A stretch of 37,596 bases of DNA from Micromonospora arida (GTDB taxonomy: Bacteria; Actinomycetota; Actinomycetes; Mycobacteriales; Micromonosporaceae), in assembly GCF_003857035.1 (NCBI RefSeq), contig NZ_QGSY01000124.1, positions 1 through 37,596 on the forward strand. The letters are read 5' to 3'. The position numbers were made by a program, and so were the translations under genes. Below the pieces are notes generated by a model. The model worked only from the letters and a program-made list of their open reading frames with translations. It was not told the DNA's origin and searched no databases. Positions within the stretch are counted from its first letter, which is position 1. Each line of letters starts with the position of its first letter. This document shows, one piece after another, positions 20,696 to 29,322 of this stretch.

Positions 20696-22384
20696 TCACC
20701 GGGCGAACGGCTCCACCATCATCGCCGCCGCCCGCAGCCACGCCTGCCGGGTCTCCGGCTGGAGCTGGTGGTACTCGATCGACGACCCGGTCTCCAGAGC
20801 CGGGTCGTACGGCACGACGGCCACGCCCCGGGTACGGGTGGCGAAGTGCCGCTCCAGGTCGTCCTGGAGCGTCGAGCGACCCGGGGTCGGGCAGGAGATG
20901 AGGGTGATCGCGTTGTCCGCCAACTCGCCCATGCCCTCCTCGTGCAGCAGGTCGAGCATCCAGTCCGCGCTGAACGCCGCGTCCTCCCGGGGCACTGTGG
21001 TCACCACCAGCTGGTCGGCGGCCTGCATCACCGTGCGCCAGTTGGGGCTCTCCACGTTGTTGCCGGTGTCCACGCAGACCACGTCGTGGGTACGCCGCAG
21101 CAGCTCCAGCACCCGTCGGACGGTGAACTGGTCCAACCGCTGCGCGAAGCGCGGGCTCTCCTCGCCGGCCAGCACGTCGTACGAGCCGTCGGAGGCGTGC
21201 CGCAGGTAGTCGTCCAGCCGGTCCAGCAGGGTCGCGCCCTCCAGGATCTCGATCTGGGCCAGGTCGCTGATCAGATGCCGGATCGTCCGGGCGTGCCGGG
21301 CGCTGCCGGCGCGCAGGCCGAGGGTGCCGCGCAGCTCGTTGTCGTCCCAGGCCAGCACGCCCTTGCCGCGGACGCTGCCGACCGTCGCCGCGGCGAGCAC
21401 GGTGGCGGTCGTCTTGTGCACCCCGCCCTTGGGGTTGGCGAAGGCGAACACCCGGGGCGTGCCCAAGTCCCGTTGGAGCACCCCGTTGGCGCGCTCCTGC
21501 TCCTGGTCGACGGCCGTTGGGCGCCATTCGATCCGGGCCGGGTGGGCACGTTCGGCGACCGCCGAGCCGATCGCCGGGGCGGGTGGTGGCGGAACGGGCG
21601 GCGTGACCGGCACGGCGACCGGTGGCGCGGGCGGCGGGGCGACCGGCGGGGGCGGTGGCGCGGCGGCCGGGTAGCCGGTCTCCGGCTGGTAGCCGGTCTC
21701 CAGCAGGGCGTACCGCGATTCCACCGGCGGGTCGCCCGGTCGGTAGCCGTTGTCCAGCAACGCGTAGCGCGACGGGACCGGGTCGGGGCCGCGTGCCGGC
21801 GGCTCGGGCTCGGCCCGGTACCTCGGCTCGGCCCGGTAGTCCGGCTCGGCCCGATAACCCGGGTCGGCCCGGTAGTCCGGCTCGGCCCGGTAGCCGGGCT
21901 CAGCGCGGTACTCCGGCTCAGCGCGGTAGCCCGGCTCGGCCCGGTAGCCGGGCTCAGCGCGGTACTCCGGCTGCTCGGTCCGGTACGCCGGCTCCGCTCG
22001 ATAGTCCGGCTCGGCCCGATAACCCGGCTCGGTCCGGTACGCGGGCTCGGCCCGGTAGTCCGGCTCGGCCCGGTAGCCGGGCTCGACCCGGTACGCGGGG
22101 TCGACGCGGTAGGTCGCCTCGGCCCGGTAACCGGGCTCCGCGCCGTACGACAGGTCGGCGGGATGCCCGATGGCGGGTGCCCGCCCGGCGTAGCCGTTGG
22201 GGGCCGCACGCCGTGGCAGCGGGTCCGGCGGCGGCTCCTCGCCGCGCCGCTCCGGCTCGGTCTGCTCCGCGCCGCGACCGCCCAGCCGGGCACGGTCCAA
22301 CAGCGCGCGCCACCGCGGCGCTGGTTCGGCCGGCCGGCCCCAGCCGGTCTCACTGCCCTCCACGGCCCGCCCTCCCAGCGCCAT
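20696..22384 (-). CDS. ParA/MinD-type ATPase with N-terminal Tyr-Arg hexapeptide repeats
   Basis: A 562-residue two-part protein. Residues 1-310 are predicted disordered, with 19 tandem six-residue units of the form Y-R-A-E-P-X (residues 80-194), two SRYALL(D/E)xGY motifs (205-232) and a Pro-rich linker (241-270). Residues 311-562 form a MinD/ParA-like P-loop ATPase: deviant Walker A KGGVHKTT (319-326), A' motif DDNELRGTLG and Walker B VVCVDTGNN. The His in Walker A replaces the usual Gly at a variable position. Likely roles are positioning, partitioning or secretion-related (EspI-like layout); the cargo is unknown. The start may instead be the GTG at 22363, which has GGGAGG 7 nt upstream. 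It lies between two membrane-protein genes on the same strand. Confidence 0.85.
   Translation of the reverse strand: MALGGRAVEGSETGWGRPAEPAPRWRALLDRARLGGRGAEQTEPERRGEEPPPDPLPRRAAPNGYAGRAPAIGHPADLSYGAEPGYRAEATYRVDPAYRVEPGYRAEPDYRAEPAYRTEPGYRAEPDYRAEPAYRTEQPEYRAEPGYRAEPGYRAEPEYRAEPGYRAEPDYRADPGYRAEPDYRAEPRYRAEPEPPARGPDPVPSRYALLDNGYRPGDPPVESRYALLETGYQPETGYPAAAPPPPPVAPPPAPPVAVPVTPPVPPPPAPAIGSAVAERAHPARIEWRPTAVDQEQERANGVLQRDLGTPRVFAFANPKGGVHKTTATVLAAATVGSVRGKGVLAWDDNELRGTLGLRAGSARHARTIRHLISDLAQIEILEGATLLDRLDDYLRHASDGSYDVLAGEESPRFAQRLDQFTVRRVLELLRRTHDVVCVDTGNNVESPNWRTVMQAADQLVVTTVPREDAAFSADWMLDLLHEEGMGELADNAITLISCPTPGRSTLQDDLERHFATRTRGVAVVPYDPALETGSSIEYHQLQPETRQAWLRAAAMMVEPFAR
21803..22147. repeat. 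18-bp minisatellite coding for YRAEPX repeats
   Basis: Nineteen imperfect 18-bp units (one of 21 bp) within the ParA-like gene, coding for Y-R-A-E-P followed by D, G, A, E or R. Units differ mainly at the last codon and occasionally at Ala/Val/Thr, and are likely length-variable between strains. Confidence 0.95.
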
Positions 22385-22458
22385 CGATCTCTGTCTGACA
22401 GGCTACGAACCCAACCCTATTCGGACCACACCTCAGAGCGCACACCAGCCGGTGCAGA

Positions 22459-23490
22459 TCACGACGACGGCGATGGCGGCGACGGCTCGGCGAGGGTGGC
22501 GTCCGGCGAGGTGGTGACACTCGGCGGCGCCGACTCGGTGGGCTCCGGCTTCGACGTTTCGGGTGACGGAATGGTCACGACTGGTGCAGGTTCCGACGAT
22601 TCGCCCACGGGGGCCGACGGCGCCGGTGCGCTGATCATCGGCGCCGGCCGCTCGGACTGGGTCGGTGCGGGGCTCGGCCCGGTGTCGGCCGGCGGGCGTA
22701 CCACGTCACGCTGCTCGGGCAGGGGCGGCGTGAAGACCGTTCGGTCCAGCCGGTACACCTCGGGGGCGGGGTCGACCGCCCGTACATCCGGCCGGGCCGC
22801 GACACCGCGCAGCGCCACCGGCGTCGCGCGAACCACCGCCGCGTAGACGCAGGCGCAGCCGGTGCGGTACGCGGCCGCCTCGGCGGCGGCCACCTCGGCA
22901 CCGCTGGCGTACTGCTCCCGCAACTCCCGCTCGCCCACCCCGTCGCCGTCGACCGCGGCGGCCCTGGCCCGGTAGTCGGCAGCCTCGGTCTCCTTGCGGG
23001 CCGCCACCTGTTCCATTCCGGCGACCACGTCGTCGGGCACCCGCAGCGCGGGGATCTTGACGATCTCGGTCTGCCGGCCGGGCAGCGGAACCCGCCCGAA
23101 GACGGTCGAGACCCCGACGTCGCCGAGCACCGTCGCCAGCCGCTGCGGAGGCAGGTACGCGTCGAGCGTGACCAGCGCGTACGTCCCGTCCTCGGCGGCC
23201 GGGGCGGACGCGGGCAGCGCGGCCAGGTCGGCCGCGGCGGACCGCAGGTAGCCGGGGACGGAGTCACCGTCGGCAACGCCGACCCGGGTCACCTCGCCGA
23301 CCGTCCGGTCACCGACCGGAGTGTCGTCGACGGCCCAGACGGCGGTGCCCAACACCGCCGCTGCGGAGAGCACCGCGGCCCAACTGAGCACGCCGGAGCG
23401 CGCCGACCGGTCGCCCAGCCGGGCCACGGCCCGGGTCAGCGGCGGCAGCAACCGCTGGTCCAGCTGCCGCAGCAGGTTGCCGGCGCGCAC
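22459..23490 (-). CDS. Membrane-anchored protein with Pro/Ser-rich C-terminal tail
   Basis: A 343-residue protein of unknown family. One transmembrane helix (about residues 33-54) follows a basic cytoplasmic N-terminus. The predicted extracytoplasmic part (55-265) contains a helical Ala/Glu/Arg stretch (EQVAARKETEAADYRARAAA) and a Cys-Ala-Cys (GCACVYAA) near residue 210. The last about 75 residues are Pro/Ser/Thr-rich and low complexity, as in cell-wall-spanning tails. The GTG at 23490 has AGGGGAT 8 nt upstream. It lies between the pseudouridine synthase gene (42-nt gap) and the ParA-like ATPase (74-nt gap) and may anchor that ATPase. Confidence 0.72.
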   Translation of the reverse strand: MRAGNLLRQLDQRLLPPLTRAVARLGDRSARSGVLSWAAVLSAAAVLGTAVWAVDDTPVGDRTVGEVTRVGVADGDSVPGYLRSAAADLAALPASAPAAEDGTYALVTLDAYLPPQRLATVLGDVGVSTVFGRVPLPGRQTEIVKIPALRVPDDVVAGMEQVAARKETEAADYRARAAAVDGDGVGERELREQYASGAEVAAAEAAAYRTGCACVYAAVVRATPVALRGVAARPDVRAVDPAPEVYRLDRTVFTPPLPEQRDVVRPPADTGPSPAPTQSERPAPMISAPAPSAPVGESSEPAPVVTIPSPETSKPEPTESAPPSVTTSPDATLAEPSPPSPSS

Positions 23491-23532
23491 GGGCGGGATC
23501 CCCTCTGTGGAACGGTGTCGGGCGGTCGCCGC

Positions 23533-24477
23533 TCAGTCACGCAGGATCTGAAGCGCACGGTCCAGGTCGTCAGGGTAGTCGCTGACGAACCGGACCTCGT
23601 CCCCCGTTCGGGGGTGCAAGAAGCTCAGTTCGCGGGCGTGCAGCCACTGTCGGGCCAGGCCGAGACGGGCTGAGAGGGTGGGGTCGGCGCCGTAGGTGAG
23701 GTCACCCACACAGGGGTGCCGCAGGGTGGAGAAGTGCACCCGGATCTGGTGCGTCCGGCCGGTCTCCAACCGGACGTCGACCAGGCTCGCCGCCGGGAAC
23801 GCCTCCAGGGTGTCGTAGTGGGTGATGCTCGGCTTGCCGCCGGAGACCACCGCCCAGCGGTAGTCGTGGGTGGGGTGCCTGTCGATTGGAGCGTCGACGG
23901 TGCCCCGCAGCGGGTCCAGGTGACCCTGCACCACCGCGTGGTAGCCCTTGTCGACCTCGCGGTACTTGAAGGCCCGCTTCAACGCCGTGTACGCCTGCTC
24001 GCTCTTGGCCACCACCATGATCCCGGTGGTGCCCACGTCGAGCCGGTGCACCACGCCCTGGCGCTCGGCGGCGCCACTGGTGGAGATGCGGTGCCCGATC
24101 GCGGCGAGCGCGCCGATCACGGTCGGGCCGGTCCACCCGGGGCTCGGGTGCGCGGCCACCCCGACCGGCTTGTCGACCACGACGATGTCGTCGTCGGCGT
24201 AGACGACCCGCAGGCCGGGCACCGCCTGCGGCACCACCGTCGGCGGTGCGACCGGGGCGGGCAGCGTGACGTCCAGCCAGGAGCCGGCCTTGACCTTGTG
24301 CGAGTTGGGCCGGGCGGCGCCGTCGACCAGCGCGTCCCCGGCGTCGACCAGGGCCGCGGCGGCGGTGCGGGAGAGCCCGAACAGGCGGGACACGGCCTGG
24401 TCCAGGCGCATGCCGTCGAGGCCGTCCGGAACCGGAAGGGAACGGTGGTCGCCGCCAGCGGCGAACGCGGAGGTCAT
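23533..24477 (-). CDS. RluA/RluD-family rRNA pseudouridine synthase
   Basis: A 314-residue pseudouridine synthase with an N-terminal S4 RNA-binding domain (residues about 15-75) and a catalytic domain. The catalytic aspartate is D147 in [23 protein letters not shown] and [11 protein letters not shown] are the other family motifs. It probably isomerises uridines in 23S rRNA. The ATG at 24477 overlaps the lspA stop by 4 nt (ATGA). The lspA-rluD pair is a common arrangement. Confidence 0.96.
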   Translation of the reverse strand: MTSAFAAGGDHRSLPVPDGLDGMRLDQAVSRLFGLSRTAAAALVDAGDALVDGAARPNSHKVKAGSWLDVTLPAPVAPPTVVPQAVPGLRVVYADDDIVVVDKPVGVAAHPSPGWTGPTVIGALAAIGHRISTSGAAERQGVVHRLDVGTTGIMVVAKSEQAYTALKRAFKYREVDKGYHAVVQGHLDPLRGTVDAPIDRHPTHDYRWAVVSGGKPSITHYDTLEAFPAASLVDVRLETGRTHQIRVHFSTLRHPCVGDLTYGADPTLSARLGLARQWLHARELSFLHPRTGDEVRFVSDYPDDLDRALQILRD

Positions 24478-25091
24478 GCCCGCTCCCGCTGCTCGGCGCC
24501 CGGCGCGGCGGCGTCCGTCGTGGCCGGGTCGCCGTCGCGCCCCGCCCGCCGGCCGTCACGCTGGCGGCCGGTCAGCTCCAACAGGACGGCCAGCAGCACG
24601 CCGCAGACCAGCGAACTGTCGGCCAGGTTGAACACCGGCCAGACCTGACCGTACGGGTCGAAGAGGCTGATCATGTCGACCACGTGCCCGTGGAACGGGG
24701 ACGGCGCCCGGAAGATCCGGTCGACGAGGTTGCCCAACGCGCCACCGAGCACCAGGCCGAGCGAGATCGCCCAGGGCAGCGAGCGCAGCCGCAGTGCCAT
24801 CCAGACGATCCAGCCGACCACACCGATGGTGATCAGTGGGAAGACCCAGGTGTGGTCCGCGCCGATGCTCCAGGCCGCGCCGCTGTTGCGGGTCAGGCTC
24901 AGGTAGACGAACCCGCCGAGCAGCCGGACCGGCTCCCGGTCGGTCAGCGCGGCCAGCGCGAGGTGCTTGGTGACCAGGTCGGCCAGCAGGGCCACCAGGG
25001 CGACTCCGGCGAGAATCGCGACGGCCCGGGGCCGGCGGGTGCCGCCGCCCGGATCGGTGCGGCCGGGTTCGGCGGACGGTACTGCGGTCAT
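24474..25091 (-). CDS. lspA: Lipoprotein signal peptidase (signal peptidase II)
   Basis: A 205-residue membrane aspartyl protease that removes signal peptides from prolipoproteins. Four transmembrane helices are visible. The catalytic aspartates are D124 (GNLVDRIFR) and D158 (FNLADSS). The conserved TRNSGAAWS lies at residues 67-75. The C-terminal about 35 residues are a charged cytoplasmic tail. The ATG at 25091 follows GGGGAGCGC. A small hairpin CGGTGA/TCACCG (25115-25130) stands in the gap to the dksA-like gene. Confidence 0.97.
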   Translation of the reverse strand: MTAVPSAEPGRTDPGGGTRRPRAVAILAGVALVALLADLVTKHLALAALTDREPVRLLGGFVYLSLTRNSGAAWSIGADHTWVFPLITIGVVGWIVWMALRLRSLPWAISLGLVLGGALGNLVDRIFRAPSPFHGHVVDMISLFDPYGQVWPVFNLADSSLVCGVLLAVLLELTGRQRDGRRAGRDGDPATTDAAAPGAEQRERA

Positions 25092-25155
25092 GCGCTCCCC
25101 ATCGACAGTCTTGGCGGTGATCGCTCACCGTCTCGTCGCCGCCGGGGAACGGACC

Positions 25156-25575
25156 TCAGCGCCGCTCCTCCAGCTGCTTGCACGTCACACACAGGGTGGC
25201 CGACGGGAAGGCGGCGAGGCGCTCGACCGGGATCGGGTTGCCGCACCGCTCGCACCAGCCGTAACCACCCTCGTCGAGGCGCTCCAGAGCGCGCTCCACC
25301 TGCGTGATCCGTTCCAGAATGCTGTTGGCGAGAGAGATCTCCTGCTCCCGCTCGAGCGTCTTGGTGCCCGTGTCGGCCTGGTCGTCCCCGGCCGAGTCGG
25401 TCAGCCGATCGCGCTGCAGCTCGGTGATCTCACTCAGCGTCTGATCGTACTCGGCACGAAGCTCGTCCCGACGCGCCGCCAGCGCCGCCCGGATCTTCTC
25501 GGTCTCCGCCGTGCTGCGGGTGGCCTTCGCCGCAGGCTTGCGCCCGGCGGTCCTGGTGTCGGATGGCTTCGCCAT
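25156..25575 (-). CDS. DksA/TraR-family zinc-finger protein
   Basis: A 139-residue protein with an N-terminal Lys/Arg/Ala segment, a long coiled coil (about 25-105) and a C4 zinc finger CERCG...CVTC (near 108-132). This is the DksA/TraR layout: such proteins reach into the RNA polymerase secondary channel. The acidic tip residues of E. coli DksA are not obvious here, so the activity may differ. It precedes lspA by 64 nt on the same strand. A promoter with TTGTCG and TATTCT (17-bp spacer) lies 125-155 nt upstream, giving a long 5' leader of about 120 nt. Confidence 0.88.
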   Translation of the reverse strand: MAKPSDTRTAGRKPAAKATRSTAETEKIRAALAARRDELRAEYDQTLSEITELQRDRLTDSAGDDQADTGTKTLEREQEISLANSILERITQVERALERLDEGGYGWCERCGNPIPVERLAAFPSATLCVTCKQLEERR

Positions 25576-25701
25576 GGGTCGCTCCCTCGGCCGGGGAACC
25601 GCGCGGTCCGCGGCGCCTGGTCAGGGGGCGCCGGCGAGGGCGTCCCCTATGTACGAAAAGGGGCGCACGGCGACGATGGCCGCGCACTCCGGAGGTTGGC
25701 A

Positions 25702-25730
25702 AGAATACGGAACGTACAGGCGTCCGACAA
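25702..25730 (-). promoter_or_regulatory. Sigma-70-type promoter for the dksA-like gene
   Basis: -35 TTGTCG (reverse of 25725-25730), 17-bp spacer, -10 TATTCT (reverse of 25702-25707). The start would lie near 25695, leaving a leader of about 120 nt before the ATG at 25575. A weak stem GCCCC/GGGGC (25758-25782) upstream may terminate the antiporter transcript coming from the opposite side of the gap. Confidence 0.55.
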
Positions 25731-25800
25731 CGTGCCGCACCGTCGCACCGTCTAACAGCCCCTAGCCCTGCCTAACTGGGGCAAAGGGAACGCTAGCAGA

Positions 25801-27300
25801 TCAATTGGGCACCTCATCCCCGTACTCACCAAACCATCGGGCCAGACGACCCCGCCGGCTGACGGCCCGCAACCGCCGCTCCGCCGCGTCCCGCACCCCG
25901 GCGGTCGCCACGATCAGCAGACTGTCGCCGGTCTTCAACCGGGTGTCCGGTGCGGGCACGAAGCCCACGCCGTCGCGCAGCACCAGGGTCACCGACGCGC
26001 CCAGCGGAAGGCGCAGCTCGTCGACGTGCACGCCGGCCAGTCGTGAGCCCGGTGGCACCTCCACCTGGAGCAGGTCCGCACGCATCCGCTCCAGCGGCGC
26101 GGTCTCCACGTGGATCTCGGCGGCCTCGGCCGGCGCGGTCACCCGCAACCAGCGGGCGAACGGCCCCAGCGTCCCGGTCTGCACCAGCGTGAAGATCACC
26201 ACCAGCACGAAGACCACGTCGAAGAGCCGCTCGGCTCCGGGCACCCGCTCGGAGAGCGGAATGGTGGCCAGCACGATCGGCACCGCCCCACGCAGCCCGG
26301 CCCAGGACAGGAACGCCTGTTCTCGAAGGCCGACCCGGAACGGCAACGCCGAGACGGCCACCGACAACGGCCGGGCCAGAAGCACCAGAGCCAGCCCGGC
26401 GACCACCGCGGGCAGCACCGCCGCGTCCAGCCGGCCCGGCGACGCCAGCAACCCGAGCAGCACGAACAACCCGATCTGGGCGAGCCAGGCCAGCCCGTCC
26501 GCGAAACCGAGAATCGCCTGCCGGTGCGACAGGCGGGCATTGCCCAGCAGCACCCCGGCCACATAGACGGCGAGGAAGCCCGAGGCGTGCAGAACGGCCC
26601 CCGCGGCGTACGCCAGCACGGTGATGCCGACCGCGGCGATCGGGTAGAGCCCGGCCGAGGGCAGCGCCGCCCGGCGCAGCGCCCAGGTGCCGGCGACGCC
26701 CGCGGCCACGCCCACCGCCGCGCCGACACCCAGCTCGTAGCAGACCAGCGCGACCTCGTACCACCACGGGTGCGCAAAACCCCGATGGGACAGCAGCACC
26801 ACCAGCAGCACCACCGGGGCGTCGTTCATCCCCGACTCGGCCTCCAGGGTCGCCACCAGCCGGGGCGGCAACCGCAGTCGGCGCAGGGTGGCGAAGACGG
26901 CCGCCGCGTCGGTGGACGAGAGCACCGCGCCGTAGAGCAGCGCCAACCGCCAGTCCAGCCCCAGCAGCAGGTGCACGGCCACGCCAACCACCACGATGCT
27001 GACGATCACGCCGACCGTGGAGAGCGCGGAGGCCAGCCCGAGCACCGGGCGCAGCGTGGTCCACCGGGCGGTGAGGCCGCCCTCGGCGATGATCACGATC
27101 AGCGCGCAGAAGCCGAGGGTCCGGGTCAGCTCGACGTCGTCGAACCGGATGCCCAACCCGCCCTCGCCGATCGCCACGCCCAACGCCAGGTAGACCAGGA
27201 GGCTGGGCACACCGAGCCGGGTGGAGAGTCGCACCGCGCCGACAGCGACCAACAGCACGGCCGCACCGAGCAGCAGCGCGATGTCCAACCCGGGCGTCAC
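25801..27300 (-). CDS. Potassium/proton antiporter (CPA1, NhaP-like) with RCK_C domain
   Basis: A 499-residue cation/proton antiporter. About 12-13 transmembrane helices cover residues 5-395. Ion-binding region motifs are STDAAAV and ESGMNDAP, the latter carrying the conserved ND pair. A C-terminal TrkA-C/RCK_C domain (about 405-480; GSRLAGVHVDELRLPLGASVTLVLRDG) would regulate transport, as in CvrA/NhaP2-type K+/H+ antiporters. The ATG start at 27300 gives a clean hydrophobic N-terminus. It precedes nothing on its strand for 225 bp; upstream is the DUF167 gene, 22 nt away. Confidence 0.92.
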   Translation of the reverse strand: MTPGLDIALLLGAAVLLVAVGAVRLSTRLGVPSLLVYLALGVAIGEGGLGIRFDDVELTRTLGFCALIVIIAEGGLTARWTTLRPVLGLASALSTVGVIVSIVVVGVAVHLLLGLDWRLALLYGAVLSSTDAAAVFATLRRLRLPPRLVATLEAESGMNDAPVVLLVVLLSHRGFAHPWWYEVALVCYELGVGAAVGVAAGVAGTWALRRAALPSAGLYPIAAVGITVLAYAAGAVLHASGFLAVYVAGVLLGNARLSHRQAILGFADGLAWLAQIGLFVLLGLLASPGRLDAAVLPAVVAGLALVLLARPLSVAVSALPFRVGLREQAFLSWAGLRGAVPIVLATIPLSERVPGAERLFDVVFVLVVIFTLVQTGTLGPFARWLRVTAPAEAAEIHVETAPLERMRADLLQVEVPPGSRLAGVHVDELRLPLGASVTLVLRDGVGFVPAPDTRLKTGDSLLIVATAGVRDAAERRLRAVSRRGRLARWFGEYGDEVPN

Positions 27301-27322
27301 GGCTGCCTTGCCTGGGCTGTCC

Positions 27323-27628
27323 TCACTCGGCGGATCCGTCGCGCAGGCGGCGCAGCACCTGGGGCAACTCCGGGCCGGGCCGATCGATCAGGAAGAGCTT
27401 GTCCCGGCTGGCCGCGCCGACACGCAGTGACACGGCGGCCGGTCGGACACCCAACGCGCCGGCCAGCGCTCGACGGGCGGCCTCGGTGGCCCGACCGTCG
27501 ACGGCCGGGTCGTGGACCGCGATCACGAGGGCGGGCCCGTGCGGGCCGTCGAACCGACCACCCACCCGGTCCCGGGAGGCGCCGGGCTTCACCCGTACCG
27601 CCACGGTGAGCGTGTCCTGCGCGGGCAC
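27323..27628 (-). CDS. DUF167 (YggU) family protein
   Basis: A 101-residue protein of the widespread DUF167/YggU family. The signature VRVKPGASRDRVGG near residues 11-24 and the C-terminal ASRDKLFLID are characteristic. The fold is known; the function is not. In many bacteria the family sits close to yggT and division genes, which matches this neighbourhood. The GTG start is at 27628, 10 nt after the stop of the next upstream gene. Confidence 0.9.
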   Translation of the reverse strand: MPAQDTLTVAVRVKPGASRDRVGGRFDGPHGPALVIAVHDPAVDGRATEAARRALAGALGVRPAAVSLRVGAASRDKLFLIDRPGPELPQVLRRLRDGSAE

Positions 27629-27638
27629 CGGTGCCGCT

Positions 27639-28388
27639 TCAGATCGGCCGGGCGTCGGCGAGGAGAGCGGTCGCCGGGGCGCAGTGCGCGCACGGGGTGA
27701 AGCCGAGTTCCACGGCCTCGGCGACCGGCAACGTCTCGGGCTGCCAGCCGATCAGGTGGGGGCAGCCGTCCAGGTGGTAACGGGGGCGGCCATCGACGAC
27801 CTCGACGGCGTCTGGCAGTCGGGCCACCCGGGCCGCCTCGGCGGCCGTGATCTGCTGGGCTGCCGGCTCGTCGACCGCCGCGACCGCCGGGTCGAAAACG
27901 TCGTCCGTCGACGTCGCGATCGGCGACGCCGGGCTGACCGGCCGGGCCCGCGCGGGCGCCTCGTCCGCCGTACTCACCAACGGCGACGCGTCATCGACGT
28001 GCGGCGGGTCGACCGGTGAGGCCTCGTCGACCGGCGGCGCATGGTCGACCGGCGGCTCGGGTGGTTGCCGCCACCCGGTGCCGCCGGTACCAAACGTCGT
28101 GGGCACGTGCTGGACCGGCACCTCCGGCTCGACCAACGGCGGCCCGTACGCGACACCCGGTGTGGCCTGGCTGGCCGTGCGGGGCGCGTCGGGGTGCCGC
28201 CGGTCGGTCCGGCCGGGATCCGCCATGGCGCGGTTGGCGGCTGCCTGGCGGGCGCCCACCACCAACGCCACGGCGGCCAGCAGACTGGCCGCGATGGAGA
28301 TGACCAACAAGAAGCTGGAGCCACCGGCCAGGCCGAGCACCAGTAGCACCACCGCGACGAGGATGAGCAGAAGACTTGCGACTATCAC
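27639..28388 (-). CDS. Membrane protein with C-terminal Ada-like Cys/His motif
   Basis: A 249-residue protein. Two transmembrane helices lie at the N-terminus (residues 3-22 and 26-45), followed by a Pro/Asp/Val-rich disordered region (about 50-190). A small C-terminal domain follows: PRYHLDGCPHL...GFTPCAHC. Its H205, C209, C233 and C236 are spaced like the zinc-binding site of Ada-type metal-binding domains (hydrophobic strand, H...C, about 20 residues, GxxPCxxC). Function is unknown. It is the first gene after the divIVA terminator and is followed at 10 nt by the DUF167 gene and then the antiporter. The GTG start at 28388 was chosen from the hydrophobic N-terminus. Confidence 0.75.
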   Translation of the reverse strand: MIVASLLLILVAVVLLVLGLAGGSSFLLVISIAASLLAAVALVVGARQAAANRAMADPGRTDRRHPDAPRTASQATPGVAYGPPLVEPEVPVQHVPTTFGTGGTGWRQPPEPPVDHAPPVDEASPVDPPHVDDASPLVSTADEAPARARPVSPASPIATSTDDVFDPAVAAVDEPAAQQITAAEAARVARLPDAVEVVDGRPRYHLDGCPHLIGWQPETLPVAEAVELGFTPCAHCAPATALLADARPI

Positions 28389-28422
28389 GGCTCACCCCCG
28401 CCGCGTCGAACCGTCCAGGCCG

Positions 28423-28463
28423 GGCCGGCGACCGTCACCATTGGCGGACAGCGATCGCCGGCC
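28423..28463 (-). terminator. Inverted repeat after divIVA (end of the dcw cluster)
   Basis: Perfect 9-bp arms GGCCGGCGA (28423-28431) and TCGCCGGCC (28455-28463), 23-nt loop, 5 nt past the divIVA stop. The long loop lowers confidence. Confidence 0.55.
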
Positions 28464-28468
28464 GGTGC

Positions 28469-29278
28469 TCAGCGTCCGGCTTCGAGGGCGCCGGAGCGCC
28501 CGCCGCCGCCGTACGAACCAGCGAGACCTGCTGCGGCCAGCCCGTTGCCGCCAGCGACCCGGCCGGCTTCGGAGCGGGTCATCTCGGCTTCGAGGCCCTG
28601 GCCACGACCGTCGAGGTCACGCAGCTGGCTCTCCAGGTACGCCTTGAGCCGGGTGCGGTACTCGCGCTCGAACTGCTTGAGCTCCTCGATGTGCTTCTGC
28701 AGTGCCGTGCGCTTGGCGTCCAGGCCGCCCATGGCCTCCTGGTGCCGCTGGCGGGCGTCCCGCTCAAGGGCGTCAGCCTTGGCGCGCGCCTCCCGGGTCA
28801 CCTCCTCGGCCTTGCCGCGAGCCTCGGACAACAGCTGGTCGGCCTCGCGGCGAGCGTCGGACACGTGGTCGTCGGCGGTGCGCTGGGCCATCATCAGCAC
28901 GCGCAGGGCCTGCTGCTCACCGTCACCGGTGACGCCGCCGGCCGGGCCGCCGGTCGCGCGGACCTGCTCCAGCTCGGCCTGCATCGCGCGGGCAGCCTGC
29001 TCGGCCGCCGACTTGTCGCGCTGCACCCGGTCCAGTTGGGCCTTGACATCGTTGAGCTCCGCCGCGAGTCGGGCGTCGCCGCCGGGGCCGGCGGGGGCAC
29101 CGCCACGGCCGCCGCGCTCCACCTGGGCGCGCAGCTCGTTGTTCTCCTCGATGAGACGGGCGAGCTCGCGCTCGACCTCGTCAAGGAAGGCGTCGACCTC
29201 CTCCTCGTCATACCCCCGTTTGCCGATCGGCGGCTTTTTGAAGGCGACGTTGTGGACGTCGGCCGGGGTCAGCGGCAT
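28469..29278 (-). CDS. divIVA: DivIVA/Wag31 polar growth protein
   Basis: A 269-residue coiled-coil protein that marks curved membrane at cell poles and recruits the polar growth machinery in actinobacteria. The N-terminal membrane-binding domain [17 protein letters not shown]...[14 protein letters not shown] is diagnostic. Two coiled coils follow (about 30-60 and 75-235), separated by a Gly-rich gap, and the tail is Gly/Ser-rich. The ATG at 29278 with GAGGAG upstream is the start. A TGATG overlap at the yggT stop (29323) opens the same frame 15 residues earlier but lacks family support. Confidence 0.96.
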   Translation of the reverse strand: MPLTPADVHNVAFKKPPIGKRGYDEEEVDAFLDEVERELARLIEENNELRAQVERGGRGGAPAGPGGDARLAAELNDVKAQLDRVQRDKSAAEQAARAMQAELEQVRATGGPAGGVTGDGEQQALRVLMMAQRTADDHVSDARREADQLLSEARGKAEEVTREARAKADALERDARQRHQEAMGGLDAKRTALQKHIEELKQFEREYRTRLKAYLESQLRDLDGRGQGLEAEMTRSEAGRVAGGNGLAAAGLAGSYGGGGRSGALEAGR

Positions 29279-29322
29279 CGAAACTCCTCGGGTCAGTTGC
29301 GGCCGCGAAAGCGCGTCGGTCA

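Noticed and set aside
21803..22147. Possible CRISPR array
   Set aside because: Units are 18 bp without unique spacers, lie inside a reading frame and keep the codon phase. It is a coding minisatellite.
20579..22846. 755-residue plus-strand open frame with a VRLGPV-type repeat
   Set aside because: The repeats are the complement of the YRAEPX minisatellite; the frame is antisense to three real genes.
25115..25130. Terminator between the dksA-like gene and lspA
   Set aside because: The stem is only 6 bp and lies inside a probable operon; too weak to call.
26110..27609. 499-residue plus-strand open frame
   Set aside because: Antisense to the antiporter, composed of Gln/Arg/His-rich shadow sequence.
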